Of a DNA stretch of 64,000 bases, positions 17,186 to 26,485 are shown piece after piece. A program made the position numbers and the translations under genes. The stretch is taken from positions 1-64,000 of the forward strand of contig NZ_CALMFB010000062.1 in the NCBI RefSeq assembly GCF_937863155.1. Direction: 5' to 3'. Each line of letters starts with the position of its first letter. Position 1 is the first letter of the stretch. The notes under the pieces were generated by a model, which ran no database searches, had not been told where the DNA came from, and worked only from the letters and a program-made list of their open reading frames with translations. Source of the stretch: an uncultured Brevundimonas sp. (lineage in GTDB: Bacteria > Pseudomonadota > Alphaproteobacteria > Caulobacterales > Caulobacteraceae).

Positions 17186-19078
17186 ATGACCGCCCGTCCC
17201 GTTTTCGTTTTCGACTTCGATTCCACCCTGGTGCGGATCGAGACGCTGGAGGCCCTGGCCGATCTGGCGCTGGCGGGCGCCGCCGAGGCGGAGACGGTGC
17301 GCGCCGAAATCGGCCGCCTGACCGATCAGGCGATGGCGGGCGACATCGACTTCGGCGTCGCCCTGCGTGCGCGGCTGGCGCGGTTGCCTCTGACCCGCGC
17401 CCATGTCGATGATCTGGCCGGGCGCATCCTGGATGAAGGCGCGCCGTCTGTGCGTCGCAACCGGCAATGGTTCCTGGACAACGCCGACCGGGTGGTGATC
17501 GTCTCGGGCGGCTTCCGCGAGATTATCGCCCCCATCGCCGAACGTCTGGGCGTCGCGCCGGATCGGGTGCTGTGCAACGACCTGCGCTATGACGCCGAAG
17601 GGCGGGTGACGGGCGTGGACGACGCCAATCCCCTGTCGCAGGCGGGCGGCAAGGCGGTGGCGATCCGCGGGCTGAACCTGACCGGTCCGGTGGTCATGGT
17701 CGGCGACGGCTGGACCGATGCGGAGGTCAGACAGGCGGGCGCCGCCGACCGTTTCTACGCCTTCACCGAGATCGCGCGCCGGGCGCCGGTCATGGCCGCC
17801 GCCGACGCCGTGGCGGCCTCCATCGACGAACTGCTGCACGCTGAGGGCGAGCAGGGGCGGTTCAGCTATCCGCGCAGCCGCATCCGCATGCTGCTGCTGG
17901 AGACCATTCACCCCGCCGCCGTGCAGAAGCTGGAAGAGGCGGGCTACACGGTCGAGACGGAGGCTGGCGCCCTGGACGAGGAAGCGCTGATCGAGCGGCT
18001 GAAGGGCGTGCATGTTCTGGGCGTGCGGTCCAAGACCCAGGTGTCGGCGCGGGTGCTGGCGTCTGCGGATCGGCTGATGGCGGTGGGCGCCTTCTGCATC
18101 GGCGTCAACCAGATCGATCTGACGGCGGCGGCGGGGCGCGGGGTGGCGGTGTTCAACGCCCCCTATTCCAACACCCGTTCGGTGGTCGAGCTGGCGGTCG
18201 GGCTGATGATCGCCCTGATGCGCGACGTGGCCGACAAGTCGGCGGCCATGCACCGGGGTGTCTGGAACAAGTCGGCGACCGGATCGCGCGAGTTGCGCGG
18301 CAAGACCCTGGGCCTGGTCGGCTATGGCGCCATCGGCGCGCAGCTGTCGGTGCTGGCCGAGGCGCTGGGCATGCGGGTGGTTTTCCACGACCTGACCGAG
18401 CGGCTGGCCCTGGGCAACGCCCGCCGGGCGCGGTCGCTGAACGCGCTTCTGGCCGAAAGCGACGTGGTCAGCCTGCATGTCGATGGCCGCACCGAGAACA
18501 CCGCCCTGATCGGGGCGGCGGAGCTGGCGGTGATGAAGCCCGGCGCCCTGCTGCTGAACCTGTCGCGCGGCCACGTGGTGGATGTGGACGCCCTGGCCCA
18601 GGCGATCGACGCCGGCCGGCTGGGCGGGGCGGCGGTCGATGTCTTCCCCGAGGAGCCGCGCACCAACGCCGATCCGTTCGACAGCCCCCTGCGCGGGCGG
18701 CGCAATGTCATCCTGACCCCGCACATCGGCGGCTCGACCGAAGAGGCCCAGGAGGCCATCGCCGAGTTCGCGGCCGACCGGCTGCTGGCCTATCTGAACC
18801 GGGGTGACACCACCTTCTGCGTCAACCTGCCGAACGTGCAGCTGGCCGAGGTGACGGGCGGACATCGCATCCTGCACATCCACCGCAATCAGCCGGGCGT
18901 CCTGGCCGAGCTGAACCAGACCCTGACCGCCGCCGGGCTGAACATCCTGGGCCAGCATCTGAAGACGGACGAGCGCACCGGCTACGTCATCACCGACGTG
19001 GACCGCGACTATGATCCCGAGGCGCTGAAGGCTTTGAAATCCGTGGCGGGAACGCTGCGTTTCCGCCTGCTGCACTGA
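17186..19078 (+). CDS. serA: Fusion of phosphoserine phosphatase (SerB-like) and phosphoglycerate dehydrogenase (SerA)
   Basis: 630 residues from ATG 17186. Residues 1-215 are a HAD-IB phosphatase with all four motifs: DFDST, VSGGF, GGK and GDGWTD, as in SerB. Residues 225-630 align with E. coli-type SerA: substrate-binding block MAVGAFCIGVNQIDL, nucleotide motif GLVGYGAIGAQ, catalytic His in TPHIGGST, and a C-terminal ACT domain (HRILHIHRNQPGVLAELNQ) that usually binds serine for feedback inhibition. The protein would catalyse the first and third steps of serine synthesis, with SerC (not in window) between. There is no stop or frameshift at the junction. Starts at 17132 or elsewhere are less likely. 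Confidence 0.92.
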   Translation: MTARPVFVFDFDSTLVRIETLEALADLALAGAAEAETVRAEIGRLTDQAMAGDIDFGVALRARLARLPLTRAHVDDLAGRILDEGAPSVRRNRQWFLDNADRVVIVSGGFREIIAPIAERLGVAPDRVLCNDLRYDAEGRVTGVDDANPLSQAGGKAVAIRGLNLTGPVVMVGDGWTDAEVRQAGAADRFYAFTEIARRAPVMAAADAVAASIDELLHAEGEQGRFSYPRSRIRMLLLETIHPAAVQKLEEAGYTVETEAGALDEEALIERLKGVHVLGVRSKTQVSARVLASADRLMAVGAFCIGVNQIDLTAAAGRGVAVFNAPYSNTRSVVELAVGLMIALMRDVADKSAAMHRGVWNKSATGSRELRGKTLGLVGYGAIGAQLSVLAEALGMRVVFHDLTERLALGNARRARSLNALLAESDVVSLHVDGRTENTALIGAAELAVMKPGALLLNLSRGHVVDVDALAQAIDAGRLGGAAVDVFPEEPRTNADPFDSPLRGRRNVILTPHIGGSTEEAQEAIAEFAADRLLAYLNRGDTTFCVNLPNVQLAEVTGGHRILHIHRNQPGVLAELNQTLTAAGLNILGQHLKTDERTGYVITDVDRDYDPEALKALKSVAGTLRFRLLH

Positions 19079-19166
19079 AAGCTGACGTAACGGCATCTTG
19101 CGTCTGCCGCAAAGCGGCGCACAGTGACCTCAATGGCCGCAATTCGTCGGCCTTCGGAGGAAACAC

Positions 19167-20981
19167 ATGTCTCGTCTTCTACGCTCGGCCGCTGCGGCCG
19201 CGCTGACCGTCGCCGCCGCCTGCGCGGTCGCCGGCTCGGCCAATGCTCAGACCTACAACAGACTGGTCGTCTTCGGCGACAGCCTCAGCGATAACGGCAA
19301 CCTGTACGCCGCGACCGGCGGCGCCCAGCCGCCCGCGCCCTTCTACTGGCAGGGCCGGTTCGCCACCGGGCCGGTGTTCACCGAACTGTTGGGCTTCAAC
19401 GCCGGGCGGATCACCGCCGGCGCCCCGGTCACGGGCAGCGTCAACCTGGCCTTCGGCGGGGCGCGGACCGACAGCTCCCTTTCGCCGTGGGGCATGCGCA
19501 CCCAGCTGACCAACTATCTGGGCCTGGGCGGCAAGTTCGGCGCGGGTGATCTGGTCAGTGTTCTGGGCGGCGCCAACAACATCTTCCAGGCCCTGCCGAC
19601 GGCGGGGGTTTCGGCCAATCCCGTCGGCGCCATCACGCCGGTTTCGACCGGGGCGGCGGCCGACATCAACTTCATCGTCAACAGCGTGGCGGGCGCCGGC
19701 GCCGGGACCATCCTGGTGACCAACCTGCCCAAGCTGTCGATCACGCCGCAGTTCCGCACCAGCCCGGCGGCCAGCCTGGCCGACTATGCGGTCACCACCT
19801 TCAACACCGCCCTGCAGACCGGGCTGGCGGCCACGGCCGCGGCGCGTCCGGGCAGCAACATCATCATGATGGACCTGTTCAAGATCGGGGACACCATCGC
19901 CGGCAATCCGGGGGCCTTCGGCTTCACCAATGTGACCGACGCCTGTTTCAACCAGACGGCCCTGACCCTGTGTTCGACGCCCAACACCTACTTCTATCTG
20001 GATGGGGTTCACCCGACGGCGGCCGGGCATGCGGTTCTGGCCACCCTGGCGATGGACTACCTCTATTACGGCGACCTGGGCGCCCAGACGGCGTTGCAGG
20101 GCGAAACGTCCTATCGCCATCGCGAAGACAGCCTGGACGCCGCCACCGAAGCCCTGTCCGACCGTCATGGCTGGGATGAAGGCACCCGCCTGACCATGAG
20201 CGGCCTGATCGATCAGACCAACACCGACACCCGGGGCGTGGTCGGCGAATCAGAGGCCACGGGCCACGGCGCCCGGGTGGCGCTGGAAACCGGCAACCAG
20301 AGCCTGCGGTTCGGCATGGCCGGCAATTGGCGCGACACGCGCGTCGAGGGCGGCGGTCAGAGCTTTGACCTGACCTCGGTCGGCTTTGACGTCTATGCCG
20401 GCTTCCGGTCGGGCGATGTGTTCGTCAACGCCGCCGCCGGCCTGTCCAGCGACGACTACAACGCCATCGAACGCATGACCCAGCTGGCGCCCATCGTTCA
20501 TGAAGCGGCCACCCGCGGCTCGTCGAAAGGCGCGCGTCTGCAGGCCGGCATGTGGTGGGACATGGGCGGTCTGGCCCTGTCGCCCCGCGCGGCGGTGACC
20601 TGGGCCTCCAGCTCGGTCGATGGCTATTCCGAACAGGGCGTGGCGGCGGCCTATCAGTATGCCGATCGTCGCGTTTCCGGCGTCACCGCCGAGGTCAGCC
20701 TGCGGGCCGAAGGCCAGGCCGGATCGTGGGGCTTCTTCGCTGAGGGCGGCTATCGCGACAATCTGGACGACAACAGCCAGGCGGTGCGCGTCGGTATCGC
20801 CAACAACCCCGCCAGCGTTCTGTCGCGCGCGGTCGAAGATCCGTTCGGCGGTCAGTTCCTGGCCTCGGCCGGGGTGACCGGCGACATGGGGCCGATCAAG
20901 ATGGAGATTGGCTATCGCGGCCGCTTTGGCGACCATGCCGACAGCCATATCGGCGGCGTGACCTTCCGTCTGCCGCTGTAA
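19167..20981 (+). CDS. GDSL esterase autotransporter (EstA-like)
   Basis: 604 residues with signal peptide (cleavage after SANA, about residue 27). The SGNH/GDSL hydrolase passenger begins at once: FGDSLSDNGN (block I, nucleophile Ser), LGGANNIF (block III) and DGVHPTAAGH (block V, catalytic Asp/His). From about residue 330 the sequence is an autotransporter beta-barrel with alternating aromatic strands, ending HIGGVTFRLPL. It is probably a lipase/esterase displayed on the outer membrane. A GGAGG site precedes the ATG, and a strong terminator follows. Confidence 0.93.
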   Translation: MSRLLRSAAAAALTVAAACAVAGSANAQTYNRLVVFGDSLSDNGNLYAATGGAQPPAPFYWQGRFATGPVFTELLGFNAGRITAGAPVTGSVNLAFGGARTDSSLSPWGMRTQLTNYLGLGGKFGAGDLVSVLGGANNIFQALPTAGVSANPVGAITPVSTGAAADINFIVNSVAGAGAGTILVTNLPKLSITPQFRTSPAASLADYAVTTFNTALQTGLAATAAARPGSNIIMMDLFKIGDTIAGNPGAFGFTNVTDACFNQTALTLCSTPNTYFYLDGVHPTAAGHAVLATLAMDYLYYGDLGAQTALQGETSYRHREDSLDAATEALSDRHGWDEGTRLTMSGLIDQTNTDTRGVVGESEATGHGARVALETGNQSLRFGMAGNWRDTRVEGGGQSFDLTSVGFDVYAGFRSGDVFVNAAAGLSSDDYNAIERMTQLAPIVHEAATRGSSKGARLQAGMWWDMGGLALSPRAAVTWASSSVDGYSEQGVAAAYQYADRRVSGVTAEVSLRAEGQAGSWGFFAEGGYRDNLDDNSQAVRVGIANNPASVLSRAVEDPFGGQFLASAGVTGDMGPIKMEIGYRGRFGDHADSHIGGVTFRLPL

Positions 20982-21001
20982 TCGGATCAGAGGATCCATC
21001 G

Positions 21002-21031
21002 AAAGGGCGCGGTTTCGGCCGCGCCCTTTTT
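21002..21031 (+). terminator. Rho-independent terminator after the GDSL autotransporter gene
   Basis: A perfect 11-bp stem, AAAGGGCGCGG at 21002-21012 and CCGCGCCCTTT at 21019-21029, with loop TTTCGG, runs into a T tract ending at 21031. It lies 20 bp after the stop codon. Confidence 0.88.
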
Positions 21032-21208
21032 CGTGGGCGTTCCGGTCCTGCGGCGATCCGCCGCCCCACAGACCTTGCGACCGCCCCAAAGTCGCCCCAT
21101 CCGGCGTTAGAACAGCCCGCTTCCGCGATCCGGCGCCTTTTGTGCGTCGCGCCTTTTCGGCCCGGATCGACCCCGCTCAGTCCGAGCCGAAGCCGGAGAC
21201 GCCGCCGA

Positions 21209-21847
21209 ATGCGACGCCTGTTGCCGTCCGCCCGAACCTTTCTGATCCACTCGGGTCAAGCCGCCGTCCAGATCACCGGCCTGGCGGGCCTGGCTGTCAT
21301 GGCCATGGCTGCCGCGCCGCGCGATGTCGCGCCCCAGGCCGAAGCCGGCGCCGTTCCCGCGACCGCGCCGGTCCAGGCGGTGGCCGAGGCCGCCGGTCCG
21401 GTCATGCGGCAGCTGGTGTTCGAGGCGCCGGTCAAGGGTTACGCCGTCAACTCGGCCTTCGGCCTGCGCAAACTGGCCATCGAATCGCGCGCGCGGGCGC
21501 ATGCCGGGGTGGACATCGCCGCCCCGATGGGCACGGGCGTCTTCGCCACGGCCGAGGGCGTGGTCCTGCGCACGGGCCATGACCCGGCCGGCTATGGCCG
21601 CTTCATCGAGATGCGCCATCCCAACGGGATGACCAGCCTGTACGGCCATCTCAGCCGCATCGACGTGCATACGGGCCAGACCGTCGTTCCGGGCGCCCGC
21701 ATCGGCCTGGTCGGCTCCACAGGCTATTCGACCGGCCCGCACCTGCATTTCGAGGTGCGCCGCAACGGCCGCCCCCTGAACCCCGCCAAGGTGGTGGGCC
21801 GCACCTTCCAGGCGCCGGTCCAGATCCCGACGCGCCTGCCGTCCTGA
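21209..21847 (+). CDS. M23 family metallopeptidase (LytM-type murein endopeptidase)
   Basis: 212 residues from ATG 21209, with an AGCCGGAG site at 21191-21198. An N-terminal hydrophobic segment (VQITGLAGLAVMAMAAAP) is a signal or anchor. The LytM domain (about residues 75-200) has zinc motifs HAGVDIA (HxxxD) and HLHFEV (HxH), plus the conserved TGYSTGPHLHF. It is likely to cut peptidoglycan cross-links in the periplasm. No catalytic positions appear lost. Confidence 0.9.
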   Translation: MRRLLPSARTFLIHSGQAAVQITGLAGLAVMAMAAAPRDVAPQAEAGAVPATAPVQAVAEAAGPVMRQLVFEAPVKGYAVNSAFGLRKLAIESRARAHAGVDIAAPMGTGVFATAEGVVLRTGHDPAGYGRFIEMRHPNGMTSLYGHLSRIDVHTGQTVVPGARIGLVGSTGYSTGPHLHFEVRRNGRPLNPAKVVGRTFQAPVQIPTRLPS

Positions 21848-21943
21848 ACCCGGCGGACAATCGTCATGGCCGCTGCCGTTTCGTGTGGCGGGGCCGGGGC
21901 GGGGCTTGCTAGGCTGAAGCCGTAAGTCGATCTCGGAGGATGC

Positions 21944-22897
21944 ATGACGACGGCCCTGACGCTGGATGCGGTCAGCAAACGCTATGGCGACTTCCAGGCC
22001 GTGTCGGACCTGAGTTTTCAGGTGCCCAAGGGCTCGATCTGCGGCTTTCTGGGGCCGAACGGCGCCGGCAAGACCTCGACCATCCGCATGATCCTGGGCC
22101 TGCAGCCGGCGACGTCCGGGCGCATCGACATTCTGGGGTCCGACGACGGGCGCCGCGTGCGCGACCGCATCGGCTTCCTTCCCGAAGAACGCGGCCTTTA
22201 CAAGAAGATGACGCCGGTGGACGCCATCGCCTTCTTCGGTGGGCTGAAGGGCGTGCCGGCGGGCGAGGGGCGTCGTCGCGCCCGCGAACAGCTGAAGGCC
22301 CAGGGCCTGGGCGACGCCGCCAACAAGAAGATGAAGGAGCTGTCCAAGGGGATGGCCCAGAAGGTCCAACTGATCGCCTCGGTGATCCACCAGCCCGAAT
22401 TCGTGATTCTGGACGAGCCGTTCTCGGGTCTGGACCCCATGAACCAGCAGGGGCTGGAACAGATGATCCGCGGCCTGGCCGCCGACGGCGCCACGGTGCT
22501 GTTTTCGACCCACGTCATGCAGCACGCCGAACGCCTGTGCGACAAGGTGGTGCTGCTGGCGCGCGGCCGTAAGGCGTTCGAGGGCACGGTGGACGAAGCG
22601 CGCTCCACCTCGCCGCGCGTGCTGGACCTGACCGGCGCCATCGACCCTCAGGCCGTCGCGGCCCTGCCCGGCGTGGCGGGGGTCGAGACCCTGGGCCGCG
22701 ACGGCGACGCCGTGTCGCTGCGGGCGACCCTGGCGCGGGGCGCCGGCGGGCAGGATGCGCTGAAGGCCGCCTTCCTGGGCGGGCTGGACGTGCGGGGCTT
22801 CTCGCTGAAGGAGCCGACGCTGCACGACGCCTTCATCGCCCTGACCGGAGACAATCCCGACCAGGACCAGTCGATCGCGCGGGAGACGGGCCAATGA
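21944..22897 (+). CDS. ABC transporter ATP-binding protein (NatA-like)
   Basis: 317 residues. Walker A GPNGAGKTST, Q-loop FLPEERGLYKKMT, a degenerate signature LSKGMAQKVQLIAS, Walker B FVILDEPFSGLDP, and H-loop FSTHVMQHAE. The LSKGMAQK signature, the early PEERGLY loop and the C-terminal DUF4162-type extension are features of the NatA / Na+ efflux or multidrug ABC-2 subgroup. It overlaps the permease gene by 4 bp. Confidence 0.9.
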   Translation: MTTALTLDAVSKRYGDFQAVSDLSFQVPKGSICGFLGPNGAGKTSTIRMILGLQPATSGRIDILGSDDGRRVRDRIGFLPEERGLYKKMTPVDAIAFFGGLKGVPAGEGRRRAREQLKAQGLGDAANKKMKELSKGMAQKVQLIASVIHQPEFVILDEPFSGLDPMNQQGLEQMIRGLAADGATVLFSTHVMQHAERLCDKVVLLARGRKAFEGTVDEARSTSPRVLDLTGAIDPQAVAALPGVAGVETLGRDGDAVSLRATLARGAGGQDALKAAFLGGLDVRGFSLKEPTLHDAFIALTGDNPDQDQSIARETGQ

Positions 22898-24279
22898 ACC
22901 GCACCCTGTTGATCGCGCGGCGCGAATACGCCGCCTATGCCCGCACCGTCGGCTTCTGGCTGTCGCTTCTGGCCTTTCCGCTGTTCGCCGTGCTGGGTGG
23001 GGCCATCCCGGTTCTGATCCGTTCGTCCGAACCGGTTCGCGCCGTGGCCATCATCGAGGAAGACGGCGCCACCGGCCTGGCCGCCTCGGTTCGTGACGCC
23101 CTGAAGCGCGACGGCGACCGCCGCGCCGAACGCGCCCGTCAGGCCGCCGAGGCCGCCGCCAAGAGCACCGGCGCGCCGGCCGATGCGACCGCCGCCTCGG
23201 GCGCCATGGCGTCGCTGTCGCGCCAGCGCATCCGCCTGGTCGACACCCCAGCCGATATCGCCGCCGCCGCGCCGGGCCAGGCCCAGGACGACGCCGTGCG
23301 CCGCTGGCTGACCGATGAGACGCCCAAGGACCAGCGGCTGGACGCCGTGGTCTTCCTGGGCCGCAGCGAAGGCCTGCCCACGGCCCGCGTCTGGTCCGCC
23401 CGCGCCACCGACGACACGGTCGAGGACTTCGTCCGCGACGCCCTGAGGTCCGCCAACCGCAAGTCGGTGTTCGAGGGCGCCGGCATCGACCCGCAGGTGG
23501 TCGAGGCGACCGAGCGGTTCCGCCCCGACGTCACGGTCTTTTCGCCCAAGTCCGCCAGCGGCGGCCAGGTGTCGTTCCGTGACAAGCTGCCGGCCATCAT
23601 CGGCCTGGCCTCGGGTTTCCTGCTGTGGTCGCTGATCCTGACCGGCGCCTCCATCCTGCTGAACAGCGTGATGGAGGAGAAGTCGAACAAGATCCTGGAG
23701 GTGCTGCTGTCCTCGGCCTCGGCCACCGAGATCCTGACCGGCAAGGTGCTGGGCGTCGCCATGCTGACCCTGACGGTGCTGGCCGGATGGGGGCTGATCG
23801 GGGCGGCGGGACTGTTGAACTTCGCTCCGGCCCAGGCGGCCGATGTCGGCGAAGTGCTGCTGCACGGCGGCATGCTGGGCTATTTCGCGGCCTTCATGGT
23901 CGGCGGCTATCTGATGTACGCGGTGCTGTTCGCGGCCATCGGCGCCTTCTGCGAGACGCCGCGCGACGCCCAGACGCTGATGGGGCCGATCATGATGGTT
24001 CTGGTCATCCCCATGCTGACCATGCAGATGGCCCTGATGACGCCGGACGCACCGGTCGTGCGCATCCTGTCGTGGATCCCGTTCTTCACGCCCTTCCTGA
24101 TGATCGCGCGCATGCCGTCGGACCCACCGATGATCGAGGTGATCGGCGCCATGGCCGGCATGTTCGCCTTCGCCGTCGTCATGGTTCTGATCGCGGGTCG
24201 GGCCTTCCGCGCCGGCGCCCTGTCGGACGTGAAGTTGAGCTGGAAGACCTTCGCCGGGGCCGTGCGCCGGGGGGAATAG
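22894..24279 (+). CDS. ABC-2 type exporter permease (NatB-like)
   Basis: 461 residues. The first membrane helix follows the N-terminal RREYAAYARTVGFWLS motif. A large extracytoplasmic domain of about 190 residues then precedes five or more helices in the C-terminal half, including the ABC-2 motif VMEEKSNKILEVLLSSASATEILTG-type segment after helix two. It forms an exporter with the preceding ATPase. The substrate is not evident; Na+ or drug efflux is the family suggestion. Confidence 0.9.
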   Translation: MNRTLLIARREYAAYARTVGFWLSLLAFPLFAVLGGAIPVLIRSSEPVRAVAIIEEDGATGLAASVRDALKRDGDRRAERARQAAEAAAKSTGAPADATAASGAMASLSRQRIRLVDTPADIAAAAPGQAQDDAVRRWLTDETPKDQRLDAVVFLGRSEGLPTARVWSARATDDTVEDFVRDALRSANRKSVFEGAGIDPQVVEATERFRPDVTVFSPKSASGGQVSFRDKLPAIIGLASGFLLWSLILTGASILLNSVMEEKSNKILEVLLSSASATEILTGKVLGVAMLTLTVLAGWGLIGAAGLLNFAPAQAADVGEVLLHGGMLGYFAAFMVGGYLMYAVLFAAIGAFCETPRDAQTLMGPIMMVLVIPMLTMQMALMTPDAPVVRILSWIPFFTPFLMIARMPSDPPMIEVIGAMAGMFAFAVVMVLIAGRAFRAGALSDVKLSWKTFAGAVRRGE

Positions 24280-24339
24280 GGGCGGTCGAAGGACGCGGGT
24301 CGCAACCCGAAGCTTCACTTGACCGTTAGGGCGTGTTCA

Positions 24340-24903
24340 ATGACCTCTATGCGCACCTTCCCCCTTCTGCTCATCGCCTGCGCCGCGTCGCTGTCGGCCT
24401 GCAACGCCGGACGGTCCGTCGCGGACGGCGCCACCAATTTCGGCCGTGGGTTCGGGGCGGCGGCCACGGCGCCGCTGGACGATCTGAACCTGCGGCGCGA
24501 GCATATTCCCACCGTCCTGTTGCAGGCCGAGGCCAGTCCCTACGACCTGCGCAACATGACCCGGTGCCGCCCCATCGCGGCCGAGGTGCGCCGCCTGGAC
24601 GAGGCGCTGGGCCCGGACCTGGACGAACCGCCCAGCCCCGATGGCCGCCTGAACAGCGAACGCGCCGCGGACGCGGCCTCCAGCGCCGCGCTGAACGCCG
24701 TGCGCGACACCACCACCGACTTCATTCCGGGTCGCAGCTGGGTCCGCCGTCTGTCGGGGGCCGAGGCGCACAGCCGCCATGTCCAGTCGGCCATCCAGGC
24801 CGGACGGGTGCGCCGCGCCTTCCTGAAAGGCATCGGCATGCAACGCAACTGCGCCCCGCCGGCCGCCCCCGGCTGGTTCCAGCCCAGCCGCGCCCGCCGC
24901 TAG
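24340..24903 (+). CDS. Putative lipoprotein of unknown function
   Basis: About 187 residues. The N-terminus [15 protein letters not shown] gives a lipobox (LSAC) about 20 residues in. The ATG at 24340 is preferred, with 24349 also possible. The mature part is soluble and Arg/Ala rich, with no recognised domain. It faces tgt, and the two stop regions overlap by 4 bp. Probably an anchored periplasmic protein. Confidence 0.75.
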   Translation: MTSMRTFPLLLIACAASLSACNAGRSVADGATNFGRGFGAAATAPLDDLNLRREHIPTVLLQAEASPYDLRNMTRCRPIAAEVRRLDEALGPDLDEPPSPDGRLNSERAADAASSAALNAVRDTTTDFIPGRSWVRRLSGAEAHSRHVQSAIQAGRVRRAFLKGIGMQRNCAPPAAPGWFQPSRARR

Positions 24904-26012
24904 TTCGAAACGTGGCGGGCGTGGAAATCGCGTCGGAACGCCTCAAACCGCCCTTCGCTGATCGCCGCCCGCATGGCCGACGTCAGCGCCTGGAAGAAGG
25001 CGATGTTGTGCCAGCTCAGCAGCACCTTGCCCAAGATCTCGTCGGCCCGGATCAGGTGGTGCAGATAGGCGCGTGAATAATCCTGTGACGCCGGGCAGGG
25101 GACGGCGGGGTCCAGCGGGTCCTGATCCTCGGCGAAGCGGGCGTTCTTCAGATTGATCGGCCCGTCCCAGGTCCAGGCCTGGCCATGGCGCCCCGCGCGG
25201 GTCGGCAGGACGCAGTCGAACATGTCGACGCCGCGCCACACCGCCTCGACAAGATCGACCGGCTTTCCCACCCCCATCAGATAGCGCGGCCGCTCGGTCG
25301 GCAGCATGTCGGGGGCGTAGTCCAGAACCTCGCACATCGCCTGATGCCCCTCGCCGACCGCCAGCCCGCCGATGGCGTAGCCGTCGAAGCCGATCTCGCG
25401 CAGCCGGTCCGAGCTTTCCTGGCGCAGGTTCTGGAAGGTCGACCCCTGCTGGATGCCGAACAGGGCCTGCGTATCCCGCGCGCCGAAGGCGTTCTTGGAC
25501 CGCAGGGCCCAGCGGGCGGACAACTCCATCCCCTCGCGCGCGCGCTTCTCTTCCGCCGGCCAGGCCACGCATTCATCCAGCTGCATGACGATGTCGGACC
25601 CCAGCCGGTCGGCCTGAATCTCGATCGACCGCTCCGGCGTCAGGACGTGTTTGGAGCCGTCGATATGGCTGGAGAAGGTCACCGCCTCCTCGGTCAGTTT
25701 GGAGATGCCCGACAGGCTCATGACCTGAAAACCGCCGCTGTCGGTCAGGATGGGCTTCTTCCAGCGCATGAATTCATGCAGGCCGCCCAGTCGCTGCATC
25801 CGCTCCGGGCCGGGGCGCAGCATCAGGTGATAGGTGTTGCCCAAAAGGATGTCGGCCCCCGTCTGGGCCACCTGATCCACCGTCAGGGCCTTGACCGTCG
25901 CGGCCGTGCCGACCGGCATGAAGGCCGGGGTGCGGATGTCGCCGCGCGAGGTCTTCAGCACGCCGGTGCGCGCCCGGCCGTCGGTGGCGGAAATGTCGAA
26001 GGGAAAGGGCAT
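24900..26012 (-). CDS. tgt: tRNA-guanine transglycosylase (queuine/preQ1 tRNA-ribosyltransferase)
   Basis: 370 residues. It exchanges guanine-34 of GUN-anticodon tRNAs for preQ1. Catalytic blocks are intact: [12 protein letters not shown] (Asp91) and [17 protein letters not shown] (nucleophile Asp about 266), plus the QGSTFQ and GGLAVGE loops. The usual C-terminal zinc site CxCxxC...H reads V304-P-C306-P-A-S309, followed by YSRAYLHH, so two of three cysteines are replaced while the His is retained. The DNA was re-read and agrees. The start codon overlaps the upstream NTase-like stop, which in turn overlaps queA. Confidence 0.95.
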   Translation of the reverse strand: MPFPFDISATDGRARTGVLKTSRGDIRTPAFMPVGTAATVKALTVDQVAQTGADILLGNTYHLMLRPGPERMQRLGGLHEFMRWKKPILTDSGGFQVMSLSGISKLTEEAVTFSSHIDGSKHVLTPERSIEIQADRLGSDIVMQLDECVAWPAEEKRAREGMELSARWALRSKNAFGARDTQALFGIQQGSTFQNLRQESSDRLREIGFDGYAIGGLAVGEGHQAMCEVLDYAPDMLPTERPRYLMGVGKPVDLVEAVWRGVDMFDCVLPTRAGRHGQAWTWDGPINLKNARFAEDQDPLDPAVPCPASQDYSRAYLHHLIRADEILGKVLLSWHNIAFFQALTSAMRAAISEGRFEAFRRDFHARHVSN

Positions 26013-26485
26013 CAGGCGCTCAGTTTTTCCAGGGCGTCGGCGCGCAGAATATCCTTGGGCCGCCCGAAACGGCGCGCCATTTGCGCCTGTTCCGAAACCT
26101 GCGCGGTCGGCACGAACCGTTCGCCCACGGCGCGGTCCTGGCGGGTGTGGAAACGGACGGGCCGCCAGCCGTCGTCGGTCATCACCTCCAGACCGACCAT
26201 GATCTCGATCGGCACAGGCGTGGTGTCGATGCGGGCCAACAGGGCCGAGCGGAACTGCACCTGGTCCTTCGGCGCGACGATCCGGCCGCCAAAGGCTTCG
26301 ATCAGATCCTCGGCGACGTCGCGCGACGCCAGAACGTCGATGTCCGGCACGGGCCAGTCGGACAGGCCCGAGACGGCCATGGCGGCGCCGCCGAACACGA
26401 TCCAGTCCTGACCCAGCTCCAGCGCCTCGGCCGTGGCGGCCAGCATCTCAAGACTCTGGATCAAGGGGCGGGGAAGGGCGGTCAT
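26012..26485 (-). CDS. Nucleotidyltransferase-fold protein between queA and tgt
   Basis: 157 residues. [26 protein letters not shown] near residues 29-54 resembles the helix-turn and DxD part of polymerase-beta-type nucleotidyltransferases (GG/S...DID). A third acidic residue may lie in [11 protein letters not shown]. It overlaps queA by 4 bp upstream and tgt by 1 bp downstream, so it is translated in the same operon. The function is unknown. A role in tRNA modification, or as an antitoxin-like NTase, cannot be told from sequence. Confidence 0.75.
   Translation of the reverse strand: MTALPRPLIQSLEMLAATAEALELGQDWIVFGGAAMAVSGLSDWPVPDIDVLASRDVAEDLIEAFGGRIVAPKDQVQFRSALLARIDTTPVPIEIMVGLEVMTDDGWRPVRFHTRQDRAVGERFVPTAQVSEQAQMARRFGRPKDILRADALEKLSA

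Noticed and set aside
15569-19096. Very long minus-strand open frame (with hslO, 1479 codons) antisense to serA and the SDR gene
   Set aside because: Only the hslO part shows a protein family; the remainder mirrors real plus-strand genes and is low-complexity, as high-GC antisense frames often are.
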